From NCBI GenBank assembly GCA_964616145.1, contig CAZTRD010000002.1, positions 13,278 through 77,277 on the forward strand: 64,000 bases of DNA, given 5' to 3'. The notes under the pieces are model-generated. The model searched no databases and was not told the DNA's origin. It saw nothing but the letters and a program-made list of their open reading frames with translations. The position numbers and the translations under genes were made by a program. The stretch is from JAQTNP01 sp964616145. GTDB lineage: Bacteria > Patescibacteriota > Minisyncoccia > Minisyncoccales > PEYH01. Below are positions 34,814 to 42,998 of the stretch, piece after piece (positions within the stretch are counted from its first letter, which is position 1; every line of letters starts with the position of its first letter).

Positions 34814-35890
34814 ATGGCTATAATCATCTCAAAAAACGGTAAAAATGCTAAGAAGATTGATAAATCAGCTTTCGAAAAAGAGGATTATCTACAGAGATAT
34901 ATTCAAAACAACCCCGAAAGCATACCTCTTTACGACATTAAAGAAGATATTCATCTTTTAATTTTAGCGAGAGAATTCTCTACAGATAGCGGTCCGATTG
35001 ACGCATTGGGAGTGGATAAGGATGGTGAAATTTATCTCGTAGAAACCAAGCTTTACAAAAATCCCGATAAAAGATTAGTGGTTGCCCAAGTTTTGGACTA
35101 TGGTGCTTTTCTCTGGCACTCTTATAATAATTTTGACGAATTAGCTAGGATTTTAGATGAAAAAGTGAATAAAAAATTTGGCATAGGTCTCAACCAAAAA
35201 CTTAAAGATTTCTTTAAAATTGATGATGAGGAAATTTTGATTCTAATCGAAAGCTTTAAAAAGAATCTCAATGAAGGAAATTTTAAATTCGTCGTACTAA
35301 TGGATAAATTACATAATCAGCTAAAAGATCTGATTATTTTTATCAATGAAAACAGCCGATTCGATATTTTCGCGGTAGAAATGGAATATTATAAATATGA
35401 TGATTATGAAATAATGATTCCTAAATTATTCGGGGCAGAGGTTAAAAAAGACATTGGAGTTTCATCATCCAGCGCCAGAAGAAAATGGGAAGAAAAGAGT
35501 TTTTTTGAAGATGTCGTGGCAAATCTAAGCGAAGAGGAAATCGATGCGGTAAAAAAACTATATGAATTTTCTAAAAATAATGCAGAGCATATAAGTTGGG
35601 GGACGGGAGTTGCTCGTGCGTCTTTCAGTGTAAAATTTTCAAGGATTAGCGAAACAAAATCTCTTTATACGGTTAAGAGTGATGGCAAATTAAGCCTCAA
35701 CTTTGGATGGCTTAATGCTAATGATATAGTTATTAGATACAGAGACAATTTTAAAAACATACTAGAAAAAGAAAAATTATTCTCTATCCCGAAAAATTAT
35801 AAAACTCTTTCTCCTGGATATAAAATAGATGTTTGGTATAAAAAAACTGATGAGTTTATTAAAGCGATAGAAGGTTTAATAGAAAAATAA
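34814..35890 (+). CDS. NucS/DUF91-like PD-(D/E)XK nuclease-family protein
   Basis: This 358-residue protein has SGPIDALGVDKDGEIYLVETKLYKNPDKR near residues 58-90, the D...E-x-K core of NucS/DUF91- and DUF4268-type nucleases. DKRLVVAQVLDYGAF follows as in that group. The C-terminal 120 residues form a separate, uncharacterised domain (ARASFSVKFSRISE). It may cut or bind DNA in defence or repair. It ends the plus-strand block. Confidence 0.7.
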   Translation: MAIIISKNGKNAKKIDKSAFEKEDYLQRYIQNNPESIPLYDIKEDIHLLILAREFSTDSGPIDALGVDKDGEIYLVETKLYKNPDKRLVVAQVLDYGAFLWHSYNNFDELARILDEKVNKKFGIGLNQKLKDFFKIDDEEILILIESFKKNLNEGNFKFVVLMDKLHNQLKDLIIFINENSRFDIFAVEMEYYKYDDYEIMIPKLFGAEVKKDIGVSSSSARRKWEEKSFFEDVVANLSEEEIDAVKKLYEFSKNNAEHISWGTGVARASFSVKFSRISETKSLYTVKSDGKLSLNFGWLNANDIVIRYRDNFKNILEKEKLFSIPKNYKTLSPGYKIDVWYKKTDEFIKAIEGLIEK

Positions 35891-35995
35891 TTCGGGCGTG
35901 TAAGAACATCTAATAGTGAACGCTTTTTTAGTTTAATCTACACCATAAATTAAACTATCGAATTTGAGCATTCTCTACCACTGAAAAACTTATTA

Positions 35996-36086
35996 TAAAA
36001 CTAAAACCGGCTGGAGTGCAGCACTTGTTATATTGCGCTACTTAACGCAGCACAGCACAACAGAACGCATCGCAATTCCAACCGGC
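35996..36086 (-). ncRNA. Candidate small RNA of about 90 nt with its own promoter and U-rich end
   Basis: A consensus promoter lies immediately upstream on the minus strand. The predicted start (about 36086) is the base before a closing stem: CCGGTTGGA (36077-36085) pairs with TCCAGCCGG (36007-36015), leaving a roughly 60-base interior in which ATTGCG/CGCAAT and GCTGC-GTTAA-GTAGC can form. The closing stem is followed by TTTTAGTTTT, an intrinsic-terminator tail. The sequence lacks the SRP-RNA core and has no tRNA T-loop, and I do not recognise a family. The flanks (35891-35990 and 36121-36227) hold no gene; the second has a TTCTGGC/GCCAGAA hairpin. Confidence 0.6.
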
Positions 36087-36092
36087 AATTTT

Positions 36093-36120
36093 ATTTTACC
36101 AACTCAATAACACTTGTCAA
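36093..36120 (-). promoter_or_regulatory. Strong sigma-70 promoter of the candidate small RNA
   Basis: Minus-strand TTGACA (36115-36120), 16-base spacer, TAAAAT (36093-36098). It matches the spacing of the rnpB and tRNA-Thr promoters. Confidence 0.75.
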
Positions 36121-36227
36121 GATTCCAACTCTTCATCTTGATATTTTCATGTCTAAGGATGACAGTGTAATTTATCTTCTGGCAAGCAAAACTACCCCTC
36201 CCGGTCGCCAGAACGATGCTCAACGAT

Positions 36228-36394
36228 GCTGTGTGCCCCGGTCTAGAATTTACACCTATCAAGTCATAGAGGGTCTTCAAGTTATAATTTCATTCAAGAT
36301 TTGACCCGTCTCGGTCGGAGCATATATTTCAATTCTAGCACAAAATGAGACAAATGAGACACAGGAAAGGGATATATTGGGGTGTCTCATTTTA
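36228..36394 (-). promoter_or_regulatory. Leader element copy B
   Basis: This is the second 167-base copy of the element at 11390-11556. It keeps the AAAATGAGAC repeats, the inverted GTGTCTCATTTT (36382-36393), the extended -10 TGCTAGAAT, and the leader segments CCGACCGAGACGGGT, TTGATAGGTGT and CTAGACCGGGGCACACAGC. Base changes relative to copy A partly preserve pairing, for example TGCTCCG/CGGGGCA against CCCCG/CGGGG. Unlike copy A, no membrane-protein gene follows on the minus strand; a TTCTGGC/GCCAGAA hairpin (36177-36213) does. Confidence 0.6.
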
Positions 36395-36435
36395 AGACAA
36401 AGCCCCTAGCCTCGGTTTACACCTTAGCTAGGGGC
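36394..36435 (-). terminator. Intrinsic terminator of the GC-rich HELGH gene
   Basis: GCCCCTAGC (36427-36435) pairs with GCTAGGGGC (36402-36410); on the minus strand it is followed by TTTGTCTT. Confidence 0.75.
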
Positions 36436-36464
36436 GGGATCTCTGATCAAGTGGAAATAGCGAC

Positions 36465-38285
36465 TCATCCTTGCGCACGCTCGAGGTTCGCGTTGACGGT
36501 TTTGTACAACTCCGCCAACTCCGGAGACAACGGATCGGGAGCGAACTCCGCAACCACTGCAAGTGCTTGAGCGAGGCCTTCTTCACCCTGTCCGTTGAAG
36601 GCGGTTTGATACGCCTTCGTGAGACGAGCAAGAGGCTCTTCCAGAAGTGCAACCAAGGCTTCTGCATCTTGGCAGAGTTCCTGGTTAAGCTCTAGCTTGC
36701 CGTCTTGGATGTAGAGAATGCCCGCTCCCATGAAGCACGTTGCGATGGTCTTGGCTTCGTTGTAGTAGGGCCTGAACGTTGAGTTGGCAGCCATGTTCTT
36801 GGCGAATCTTCGTAGAATCTCGCCAATTAGGTAAGCTACCATCTCTGGCCCAAGCTGGCCTTCGAAGCTCGCTTTGATACCCAGCATAGCCTTCAAGCCC
36901 AAGATCGTCGCCTTGGTCTCCTCGAAGCTCGGCTTGTGAGCTCCAAAGGCTGGTTTGATCTTGGCGTTGATGAGCCATGGGTGTCCAAGCTCGTGAGCGA
37001 TGACAGCGATGAGATGGGCAAGCAGACTGAAGTGCTTCTCAAGCCACTGTAGAGTCTTCTGCCCGAAGCACGTTCGAATCAGGTGCTCGAACTGTGCTTG
37101 ACGAATCTTCATCGTGAGCACGTCGAGGATAGCCTTCATCCCCTGCTCTTGGACCTCCGATCTGTTCGGAACCGATTGCCCCGCAAGTCGGAAATCCACC
37201 GTCCCACCAGCCATGAGGATGAACGCGTCAGCGTCGATCCCCTCGAGCTTCTTGACGTATTCACTGTCGCCGGCTTCTGCCCCGAACGGTGCGATCGCCC
37301 TACGCAAAGCAGTGATAAGACGAGCAAGTTCCGTAGAACGATAGAGCACGCGGAACTCCGGAGCGACGGTGGTTGGATGTTGATACCCATCCTCCATCAT
37401 GTGAACCGGCATCACTCTCTGGTTTGGACCGATCTTCAACCAGGCCCAGTCGACATCCGCCCAGACCTCCTCAGTGTCTGAAAGATTGGATTCAACGATA
37501 GCGTCCTTGAGAGCTCGGAAGTAGTTCCGATATGCTCTCGCCACAGATACTTGTTCGAGGGGAAGCCCGGTGTCTCCCATAGCGTCACGAAGGGATCGAA
37601 TCAGGACTTCAAGAATTCCTGTGATCTCTCCGATCTCCTCGGGAAATGCGATCACGAATGGGACTTCGCATAGTTGAGCAACGACGTCCCTGGAAAGCTT
37701 GCCCTCGAAGAACCCACCTTCGGACCTGACCAGCACACTGTAGTGATTTGGACAGGCCTGGCTCACGACTTCCTTGAGTCCAGGATCTTCCCTCAACCCG
37801 AGCTGATACGGCACGACGACCTTCGCTCGCCACGCGAAGAATAGCCGATCGAATGCAGCGGCAAGCGGTAGCATGCCTCTCAGCAGAATCCCCTCGAGAA
37901 TCGAGAGGCCGTCTGAACGATCAGCTAAGGCAAGCATCATCGTATCTTGAGCTCGAACAACTGGCCAGACAACGAGCTCGAAGAACTGTTGAAGCTTGAC
38001 TGGATCGTCTTGAGGAAGCTCACCGAGAGTAGCAGTCCTCTGCGCTGCGTACTGCACCGCAAGATCGAGGGGTATTGCCAACCCGATTTCCTCAAGCAAT
38101 CCGTAGATGTGGGCGCGCGAATCGGGACGTGTCATCACGAAACGCTCGCTTGCCTCCAAAGCTTGCTTGAGATCCCCTTCGAAATCGCGATTCCCGGTAG
38201 AGATTGATACGCCACCTGAACGTCCTGGGTGTAAATCTGCCAAAAAGGCAGCCCATTCTTGACTCCGTCTTGATCGTGGGATCAT
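36465..38285 (-). CDS. GC-rich orphan gene: HELGH-containing putative zinc peptidase
   Basis: I start at the ATG at 38285, preceded by AAGGAG at ideal distance; the TTG three bases upstream is less likely. About 606 residues. IAVIAHELGHPW at about 427-438 is a HExxH-type zinc site, followed about 20 residues later by FEETKATILGLKAM. HELGH plus EE.KA resembles the HELLGH/EECRAE arrangement of M49 dipeptidyl-peptidase III, so a metallopeptidase is likely though unproven. There is no signal peptide. Codon use is much richer in G+C than in the neighbours, indicating acquisition. A 19-residue leader ORF overlaps its start, and it has its own promoter and terminator. Confidence 0.75.
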   Translation of the reverse strand: MIPRSRRSQEWAAFLADLHPGRSGGVSISTGNRDFEGDLKQALEASERFVMTRPDSRAHIYGLLEEIGLAIPLDLAVQYAAQRTATLGELPQDDPVKLQQFFELVVWPVVRAQDTMMLALADRSDGLSILEGILLRGMLPLAAAFDRLFFAWRAKVVVPYQLGLREDPGLKEVVSQACPNHYSVLVRSEGGFFEGKLSRDVVAQLCEVPFVIAFPEEIGEITGILEVLIRSLRDAMGDTGLPLEQVSVARAYRNYFRALKDAIVESNLSDTEEVWADVDWAWLKIGPNQRVMPVHMMEDGYQHPTTVAPEFRVLYRSTELARLITALRRAIAPFGAEAGDSEYVKKLEGIDADAFILMAGGTVDFRLAGQSVPNRSEVQEQGMKAILDVLTMKIRQAQFEHLIRTCFGQKTLQWLEKHFSLLAHLIAVIAHELGHPWLINAKIKPAFGAHKPSFEETKATILGLKAMLGIKASFEGQLGPEMVAYLIGEILRRFAKNMAANSTFRPYYNEAKTIATCFMGAGILYIQDGKLELNQELCQDAEALVALLEEPLARLTKAYQTAFNGQGEEGLAQALAVVAEFAPDPLSPELAELYKTVNANLERAQG

Positions 38286-38344
38286 CAATACTCCTTCCCT
38301 TCTTCATTTTCCACTTGTATCAGATTGACAAGGTGCGCTATCAC
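38285..38344 (-). CDS. 19-residue leader peptide coupled to the HELGH gene
   Basis: A GTG at 38344 preceded by AAAGGAGG opens a frame VIAHLVNLIQ... ending in TGA that overlaps the ATG of the main gene (TGATG). The Shine-Dalgarno sequence sits in the loop of an ATCACC/GGTGAT hairpin (38341-38364), so ribosome access could regulate the pair. The frame exists in the sequence; its translation is inferred. Confidence 0.5.
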   Translation of the reverse strand: MIAHLVNLIQVENEEGKEY

Positions 38345-38373
38345 CCCCTCCTTTAGAAGGTGATTGTTTTGTG

Positions 38374-38402
38374 ATTTTAGAATAATCTCTAGAAATAGTC
38401 AA
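38374..38402 (-). promoter_or_regulatory. Sigma-70 promoter of the HELGH gene
   Basis: Minus-strand TTGACT (38397-38402), 17-base spacer, TAAAAT (38374-38379). The predicted start leaves a leader containing the hairpin and the leader peptide. Confidence 0.75.
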
Positions 38403-38484
38403 CGAAGGTTTTTAAATGCTTAGGATTATAAAAAAACTGTTATTTACAAGCATTTTTATTAATTAATAAAAAAAATAAATTAAG

Positions 38485-39000
38485 CTACCAATACCAAGGT
38501 GGAAGTTTTAACTTTAAAGATTTAATATTCCTTTCTAATAAAATATTACGTGCGACTTCTTCTATTTTTATGTCTCCCCTATCTAATTTAGTATGACAAT
38601 TTGGGCACAACTTAATGATATTCATAAAACAATTTGGCCCCCCTTTTTCTTTTGGAATAAAATGAGCTTCTTCTAGATATGTTTCTTCGCCGCAAATTTC
38701 ACAAAGTTTTAATTCTGATAATTTTTTATTATTTGCTTTCAATAAATTTTCGCTATCCTTTTTCTTCAGTCCAAGTATTCCAATCCATCCTTGTCGACTA
38801 CCAAAACCACTTAAGGTTGGCCTTCTGATCATCCATCTATCAGCCATTTTTTTCAAGCCCCAGTTTTTATCGTGATAAAATTCTTGCCAATCTTGTTCCA
38901 AAGTATGGCCAAGTCTTTTTTCTACATCAAGCATCTTAGATGTTTTAGTTCCTTTTGGTTGAGGTAAAAATTTGTGGTTTTTTGGACTTCTAATAGTCAT
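38485..39000 (-). CDS. HNH endonuclease-domain protein
   Basis: This protein has 171 residues. The HNH module is C-terminal: CEICGEETYLEEAHFIPK (about 100-117), then NCFMNIIKLCPNCHTKLDRG, giving two C-x2-C zinc pairs, the His of AHFIP and the Asn/His of N...CPNCH. The N-terminal part has a segment RLGHTLEQDWQEFYHDKNWG and a HTH-like stretch (LKKMADRWMIRRPTL), which may bind DNA. It could be a homing or phage-type nuclease. It lies 43 bases from tRNA-Gln. Confidence 0.85.
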   Translation of the reverse strand: MTIRSPKNHKFLPQPKGTKTSKMLDVEKRLGHTLEQDWQEFYHDKNWGLKKMADRWMIRRPTLSGFGSRQGWIGILGLKKKDSENLLKANNKKLSELKLCEICGEETYLEEAHFIPKEKGGPNCFMNIIKLCPNCHTKLDRGDIKIEEVARNILLERNIKSLKLKLPPWYW

Positions 39001-39043
39001 AATTTGATTCCTCTCGGACTTTCTCGATACTACAACCTGATTG

Positions 39044-39114
39044 CTGCGGGGCTAGGATTCGGACCTAGATTAATTGGTTCAGAGCCAATCGTGCTACCAT
39101 TACACTACCCCGCA
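39044..39114 (-). tRNA. tRNA-Gln (CTG)
   Basis: 71-base cloverleaf: acceptor TGCGGGG/CCCCGCA, anticodon stem ATTGG/CCAAT with loop CTCTGAA (anticodon CTG), T-arm GGTCCGAATCC. No CCA is encoded. Confidence 0.93.
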
Positions 39115-39119
39115 ATTAC

Positions 39120-40028
39120 TTACACTCTTAAATACTTTCTAATGGCAATGATGCTGGAAATGACGCTCAAACCAATACTAACAGATATTTGCAAAAAGAA
39201 AAGCAGAATAGCATTTGAAGAAAACCAGCCAAAAGAATTAAATCCTCCTGTTACTGTCATAATCTTGGGAGCTCCGAAATAGCTGATAACAAAGAATACA
39301 AAGAAACAGATCAAAGACGCTATCAAGCCGCACAAAGCGGCTTGTACGATAAAAGGACCCTGTACATACCAATTGGAAGCTCCAACCAGCTTCATTACTC
39401 CTATCTCTTCCGCATTGTCTTTTATCGCAGTCCTTATCGTATTAAAAGCTATTAAAACAGAAATCAAGCCCAAAATTAAGACTGAAAGAATGCCAAAAAG
39501 ATTAATATTTGAAGCCAAAGAAAATACTTTTTCTATCACCGCCTTTTTCTCCAGATAATCTACTCTGTAAACGATATCTTTAAAGATATCTCTTTCTAAT
39601 AATCCGATTACGGTAGCATATTGCCCGGAGCTCTTGGCTCTGACATTAAAAGAGGGGTAAAAAGGATTTGATCCGACTACTTCTAATGATTGTAAGATAA
39701 TAGTATCGTTTTCATGCCTTTTCTTGAAATCCTCTAGGGCCTCTTCTGCCGTGATATATTCTACGCTTTTAACTTCTTCTAAAGTCATCAATTGGGTTTT
39801 AATCTCTTCTGATTTTTCCAAACTCAATTCCTCTTGCAGATATATGCTCATATCTACCTTTTTTTCAATCTCTGAAACTACATGGTTTAAAGAACTCTTT
39901 AATAGAAACAAAGAAGTTAAAATCACAATGGCGATAAAAAGAATGAATATGGTTGCTAGATTTAATGATTTTTGCCTTCTGAAGTTGAGCGTTCCTAATT
40001 TTAAGATTCTTTTTAATGGTGTAAACAT
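39120..40028 (-). CDS. ftsX: Cell division protein FtsX
   Basis: This 302-residue membrane protein has the FtsX layout: a cytoplasmic N-terminus with TLNFRRQKSLNLATI, TM1, an extracytoplasmic domain (about 50-160, VEKKVDMSIYLQEELS is its start), then three further TM helices around a conserved GVMKLVGASNWYVQGPF loop. FtsEX couples ATP hydrolysis to activation of peptidoglycan hydrolases at the septum. It follows ftsE by 5 bases. Confidence 0.95.
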   Translation of the reverse strand: MFTPLKRILKLGTLNFRRQKSLNLATIFILFIAIVILTSLFLLKSSLNHVVSEIEKKVDMSIYLQEELSLEKSEEIKTQLMTLEEVKSVEYITAEEALEDFKKRHENDTIILQSLEVVGSNPFYPSFNVRAKSSGQYATVIGLLERDIFKDIVYRVDYLEKKAVIEKVFSLASNINLFGILSVLILGLISVLIAFNTIRTAIKDNAEEIGVMKLVGASNWYVQGPFIVQAALCGLIASLICFFVFFVISYFGAPKIMTVTGGFNSFGWFSSNAILLFFLQISVSIGLSVISSIIAIRKYLRV

Positions 40029-40033
40029 ATTTT

Positions 40034-40714
40034 TTAAAAAATTAAACTGCCTTCTTCCTGATCTCTGATTAATTTGCCCGCATCTAAAGAAATTACTCTT
40101 TCCTTCAAGCTATCAATAACTGCTTTGTTATGAGTAGAAAGGATAACAGTAGTCCCAAAGCTGTTAATCTTGGAAAACAATTCAATTATATCTTTGGTAT
40201 GATATGGGTCCAGATTACCAGTTGGCTCATCTGCCACTATTACTCTTGGCCTAGTAGCCAAAGCTCTAGCTATGGCTACTCTCTGTTTTTCTCCCCCGGA
40301 TAATTCTTTTGGGAAGTTCTGGGCTCTTTCAGTTAGACCAACCAAATCTAAAAGATTTGGAATGTCTTTTGATATTTCTTCTGGATCAGCCCCCACAACC
40401 TCCATGGCATAGGCAATGTTTTCGTAAACATTCTTGCTCTGCAATAATTTGTAATCCTGGAATACCACTCCTATCTGCTGGCGATATTCGGCAATATCAT
40501 GATCAGGTATCAAAGAAATATCTTTCCCGTCAAAAAATATCTTCCCCGATGTCGGTTTCTCTTCTAAAAGCAGTAAACGTATTAAAGTAGTCTTCCCAGA
40601 GCCGGACCTTCCCACGACAGAAACAAAATCCCCTTCTTTTACCTCAAAGCTAACATTATCCAGAGCGGTAATATGGGAAGAATACTTTTTAGTAATATTC
40701 TCAAATTTAATCAT
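40034..40714 (-). CDS. ftsE: Cell division ATP-binding protein FtsE
   Basis: This 226-residue ABC ATPase has Walker A VGRSGSGKTTL (near residue 35), Q-loop QQIGVVFQDYKLL, signature ELSGGEKQRVAIARAL and Walker B VIVADEPTGNLD. Full length for FtsE. It sits between prfB and ftsX, a common arrangement (prfB-ftsE-ftsX) also in Firmicutes and CPR bacteria. The gap of 9 bases to prfB suggests one transcript. Confidence 0.96.
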   Translation of the reverse strand: MIKFENITKKYSSHITALDNVSFEVKEGDFVSVVGRSGSGKTTLIRLLLLEEKPTSGKIFFDGKDISLIPDHDIAEYRQQIGVVFQDYKLLQSKNVYENIAYAMEVVGADPEEISKDIPNLLDLVGLTERAQNFPKELSGGEKQRVAIARALATRPRVIVADEPTGNLDPYHTKDIIELFSKINSFGTTVILSTHNKAVIDSLKERVISLDAGKLIRDQEEGSLIF

Positions 40715-40723
40715 ACCTATATT

Positions 40724-41825
40724 TTACCTTAATTTCACTTCCGCTTCTATAAACAAATCAAGATTGCCTTCTAAGACGTCTTCCGGGTCTTTGGATTCCA
40801 CTTCTGTTCTGTAATCTTTAACTAATTTATAAGGATGGATAATATATGAACGAATCTGATTCCCCCACTCCGGAGAAACTCTTTTTCCTCTTATATCTCG
40901 TATCTTTTTTTCTTCTTCCAGCTGTTTTTTCTGAAAAATCTTGGCTAAAAGAATTTCTATGGCTTTTTCTTTATTCAAAGACAATGATCTTTCGCTCTGG
41001 CAAGTTACAGTAATATTGGTTGGAATATGAACAATTCTTATAGCGGTTTCTCTTTTATTTACATACTGGCCTCCTGGCCCGGATGCTCTGTACGTATCTA
41101 TCTTCATCTCATCTGGCTTTAAATCAATCGATTTTAACTGGGTTTTTGGCAAAATAGGGGTTATCTCAATAGAAGCAAAAGAAGTATGCCTTAATTGCTG
41201 AGCGGAAAAAGGAGAAATGCGGACTAAACGATGCACCCCTTGTTCCCTTTTCAAGAATCCGTAAGTAAATTTCCCTGAAATTTCTAAGACAGCTTCTTTA
41301 ATTCCGGTTTTTCCATCGGAACTTGCTTCTCCAAAATCCTGATCAATTATTTTACTCTTCCAGCCCTTCTTTTGAACGTATCTTTGATACATTCTCAAGA
41401 GCATTCCTGCCCAATCTTGGGCATCTCTTCCTCCTGCTCCAGAATTAATCTCTAAAATTGCATCTGATTTGTCATATGGCCCAGAAAGAAAGAGAATTTT
41501 TTCTTCTTGGGAAATCTTTTTTTGCAAATCATTGAATTTATCCTCTAATTCCTGATAGAAAGCAAAATCCTGATTCGTCAGCTTATGCAATTCAATATAG
41601 TCAGAAATTTCTTTTTCCAATAATTCTATCTTCTTGATAGTTTCTTCCAATTCAAAGAATTTCTTTGATAATTCCGTCTGTAATTTTAAATCCTCCCAGG
41701 TCCTACCTGATTCTAAATCCTTTTTTAATTCTTGGCTTTCAATTTTCTTGCTGGCAATGTCAAAGACAGTCAATTAATTTTTGAAAGCGTTCCTTAAGTT
41801 CCTGTATTTTAGCTGTATCTGGCAT
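40724..41825 (-). CDS. prfB: Peptide chain release factor 2 with programmed +1 frameshift
   Basis: The true start is the ATG at 41825. A 21-codon zero frame ends in CTT TGA C (TGA at 41760-41762), the canonical autoregulatory +1 frameshift site; slippage gives DCL-DIASKKIES and continues to 40724. Reading from the in-frame TTG at 41773 gives 349 residues, so the full protein has about 366. The peptide-anticodon motif SPF (ISPFSAQQL) and the catalytic GGQ (SGPGGQYVNK) are both present. RF2 recognises UGA and UAA; low RF2 raises frameshifting. Confidence 0.95.
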
Positions 41826-41906
41826 ATTGACAATATTTTTAAAGGATATATAATTAAAATACTAGACGTGAGGCGAATTCTATACGAGTTCGCCTCTTGA
41901 TTTCTG

Positions 41907-42527
41907 TTACTCCATTTCTAGTATATATTTTAAATATTCAAAATCTCTGAAATTAGAACCAGCGAATTGACGAATTTCCTTTGCAGTTCTCTCACTCCTG
42001 GCTAAAATAACAACTTCTTTTTTTAATTCTTTTAAATGTTTTAATATCGGCAGGAAATCACCGTCGCCAGATAAGATAATAACTCTATCAAATTTATCTT
42101 TTTGTTGCATCAGATGAAAAGCCATATCGACATCGCAATTAGCTTTTCTTTTGATCATATCTTCTTGATGATATCTTTTAACCGGTTTAAGATGTAATTC
42201 GTAGCCGAATTGTTTAATCTTGATATAAAACTTTATTCTACTAATATGACGGCTTAAAAGAGTAAGCAATGCTTCGTCTAAATTTTTATCTTCGTCCTCA
42301 ATTTTTTTTAATAAGAACTCATATACATCTAGCAGAGGCACCGTTTCATTATCTAAATAATCATACTGAAAATCGTAAATCTCTACGCCTCCAAAATACA
42401 AAAATTTAGAAGCATTATATTTGTCTTTTAAATAATTTAAAAGTTTCTGATAGTCTATTTTCCACCCTAAGCTTTTTTCACCACCATAAAATAAATTTGA
42501 TGCGTCTATAAATACAAACGTTTTCAT
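41907..42527 (-). CDS. NYN/LabA-like PIN-domain ribonuclease
   Basis: I start at the ATG at 42527, since the longer frame enters tRNA-Thr. About 206 residues. FVFIDASNLFYGG opens the domain (Asp near residue 7), then DVDMAFHLM and VIILSGDGDFLPILKHLKE carry the other acidic residues of NYN (DUF88/LabA) proteins, which are metal-dependent nucleases with a PIN-like fold. RNA processing is likely but no target is known. It lies 16 bases from tRNA-Thr and may be cotranscribed with it. Confidence 0.9.
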   Translation of the reverse strand: MKTFVFIDASNLFYGGEKSLGWKIDYQKLLNYLKDKYNASKFLYFGGVEIYDFQYDYLDNETVPLLDVYEFLLKKIEDEDKNLDEALLTLLSRHISRIKFYIKIKQFGYELHLKPVKRYHQEDMIKRKANCDVDMAFHLMQQKDKFDRVIILSGDGDFLPILKHLKELKKEVVILARSERTAKEIRQFAGSNFRDFEYLKYILEME

Positions 42528-42542
42528 AAGATTAGAAGTCCG

Positions 42543-42614
42543 AGCCGATGGTCGGACTTGAACCGACAACCTATCGCTTACGAAGCGATTGCTCTGCCAT
42601 TGAGCTACATCGGC
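42543..42614 (-). tRNA. tRNA-Thr (CGT)
   Basis: 72-base cloverleaf: acceptor GCCGATG/CATCGGC, anticodon stem ATCGC/GCGAT with loop TTCGTAA (anticodon CGT), T-arm GTCGGTTCAAGTCCGAC. No CCA is encoded. Confidence 0.95.
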
Positions 42615-42628
42615 AGATTATTGCCTTT

Positions 42629-42656
42629 ATTATATCTAAAACAGAGGGTTTTGCAA
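42629..42656 (-). promoter_or_regulatory. Sigma-70 promoter of tRNA-Thr
   Basis: Minus-strand TTGCAA (42651-42656), 16-base spacer, TATAAT (42629-42634), about 15 bases before the tRNA. Confidence 0.8.
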
Positions 42657-42670
42657 TAAAGAAGACGTTT

Positions 42671-42698
42671 GAGCGGGTTAGTGGATGACATTAGAACC
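42671..42698 (-). repeat. tRNA-Gly-tail-like repeat, copy 1
   Basis: On the minus strand it reads GGTTCTAATGTCATCC then ACTAACCCGCTC; it is identical to the 28-base core of copy 2 (43413) and one or two bases different from copy 3 (43925). It lacks the downstream terminator the other copies have and lies directly before the tRNA-Thr promoter. Confidence 0.8.
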
Positions 42699-42754
42699 TG
42701 TTGGGAGGATATGGAAAAAAGTTTTTTAGTTCCAAATTATTTTTATAACAATTG

Positions 42755-42778
42755 AAAAAGCCCTTTTGTGAGAGGGGC
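42755..42778 (-). terminator. Intrinsic terminator after the 39-residue membrane protein gene
   Basis: On the minus strand GCCCC and GGGC flank the loop TCTCACAAAAG, followed by TTTTTC. Confidence 0.6.
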
Positions 42779-42865
42779 CAGCTCTGTGCTAGGCGGTGCT
42801 TGCGATCTCTTCATTAGAGACCTCCCTTCCCGAGTTTACGCAACCTCGGGTCAAAGTACATCGGC

Positions 42866-42985
42866 TTAATCATCTTCCGTTGATCTGCCCGTTTCTCTCT
42901 GGAATCTCAGCGCAAGAAAAGCGATAAGACTCCCGAGCAACATTCCAGCCAGCAGAAGTAGCTCGATTCGCACATAGTCCGACAC
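42866..42985 (-). CDS. 39-residue GC-rich single-pass membrane protein
   Basis: A GTG at 42985 with AAGGAGGT at ideal distance opens a frame of 39 residues ending in TAA. The hydrophobic stretch ELLLLAGMLLGSLIAFLAL is a single transmembrane helix, followed by a charged tail (RFQRETGRSTEDD). It follows the 86-residue gene by 13 bases and has the same GC-rich codon use. It would be missed by a 60-codon cutoff. Two further tiny frames (15 and 23 codons, TAATG overlap) lie between it and the terminator and are less certain. Confidence 0.6.
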   Translation of the reverse strand: MSDYVRIELLLLAGMLLGSLIAFLALRFQRETGRSTEDD

Positions 42986-42998
42986 TCGGACCACCTCC

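Noticed and set aside
11390..36394. The two 167-base element copies as attachment sites of one integrated island
   Set aside because: They are only about three quarters identical and each carries a promoter-like and leader-like structure, which fits duplicated regulation better than recent att sites.
37083..37481. Plus-strand 132-codon ORF
   Set aside because: GC-rich codons of the HELGH gene leave long antisense frames free of stops; its sequence looks unlike a protein and lacks a ribosome site.
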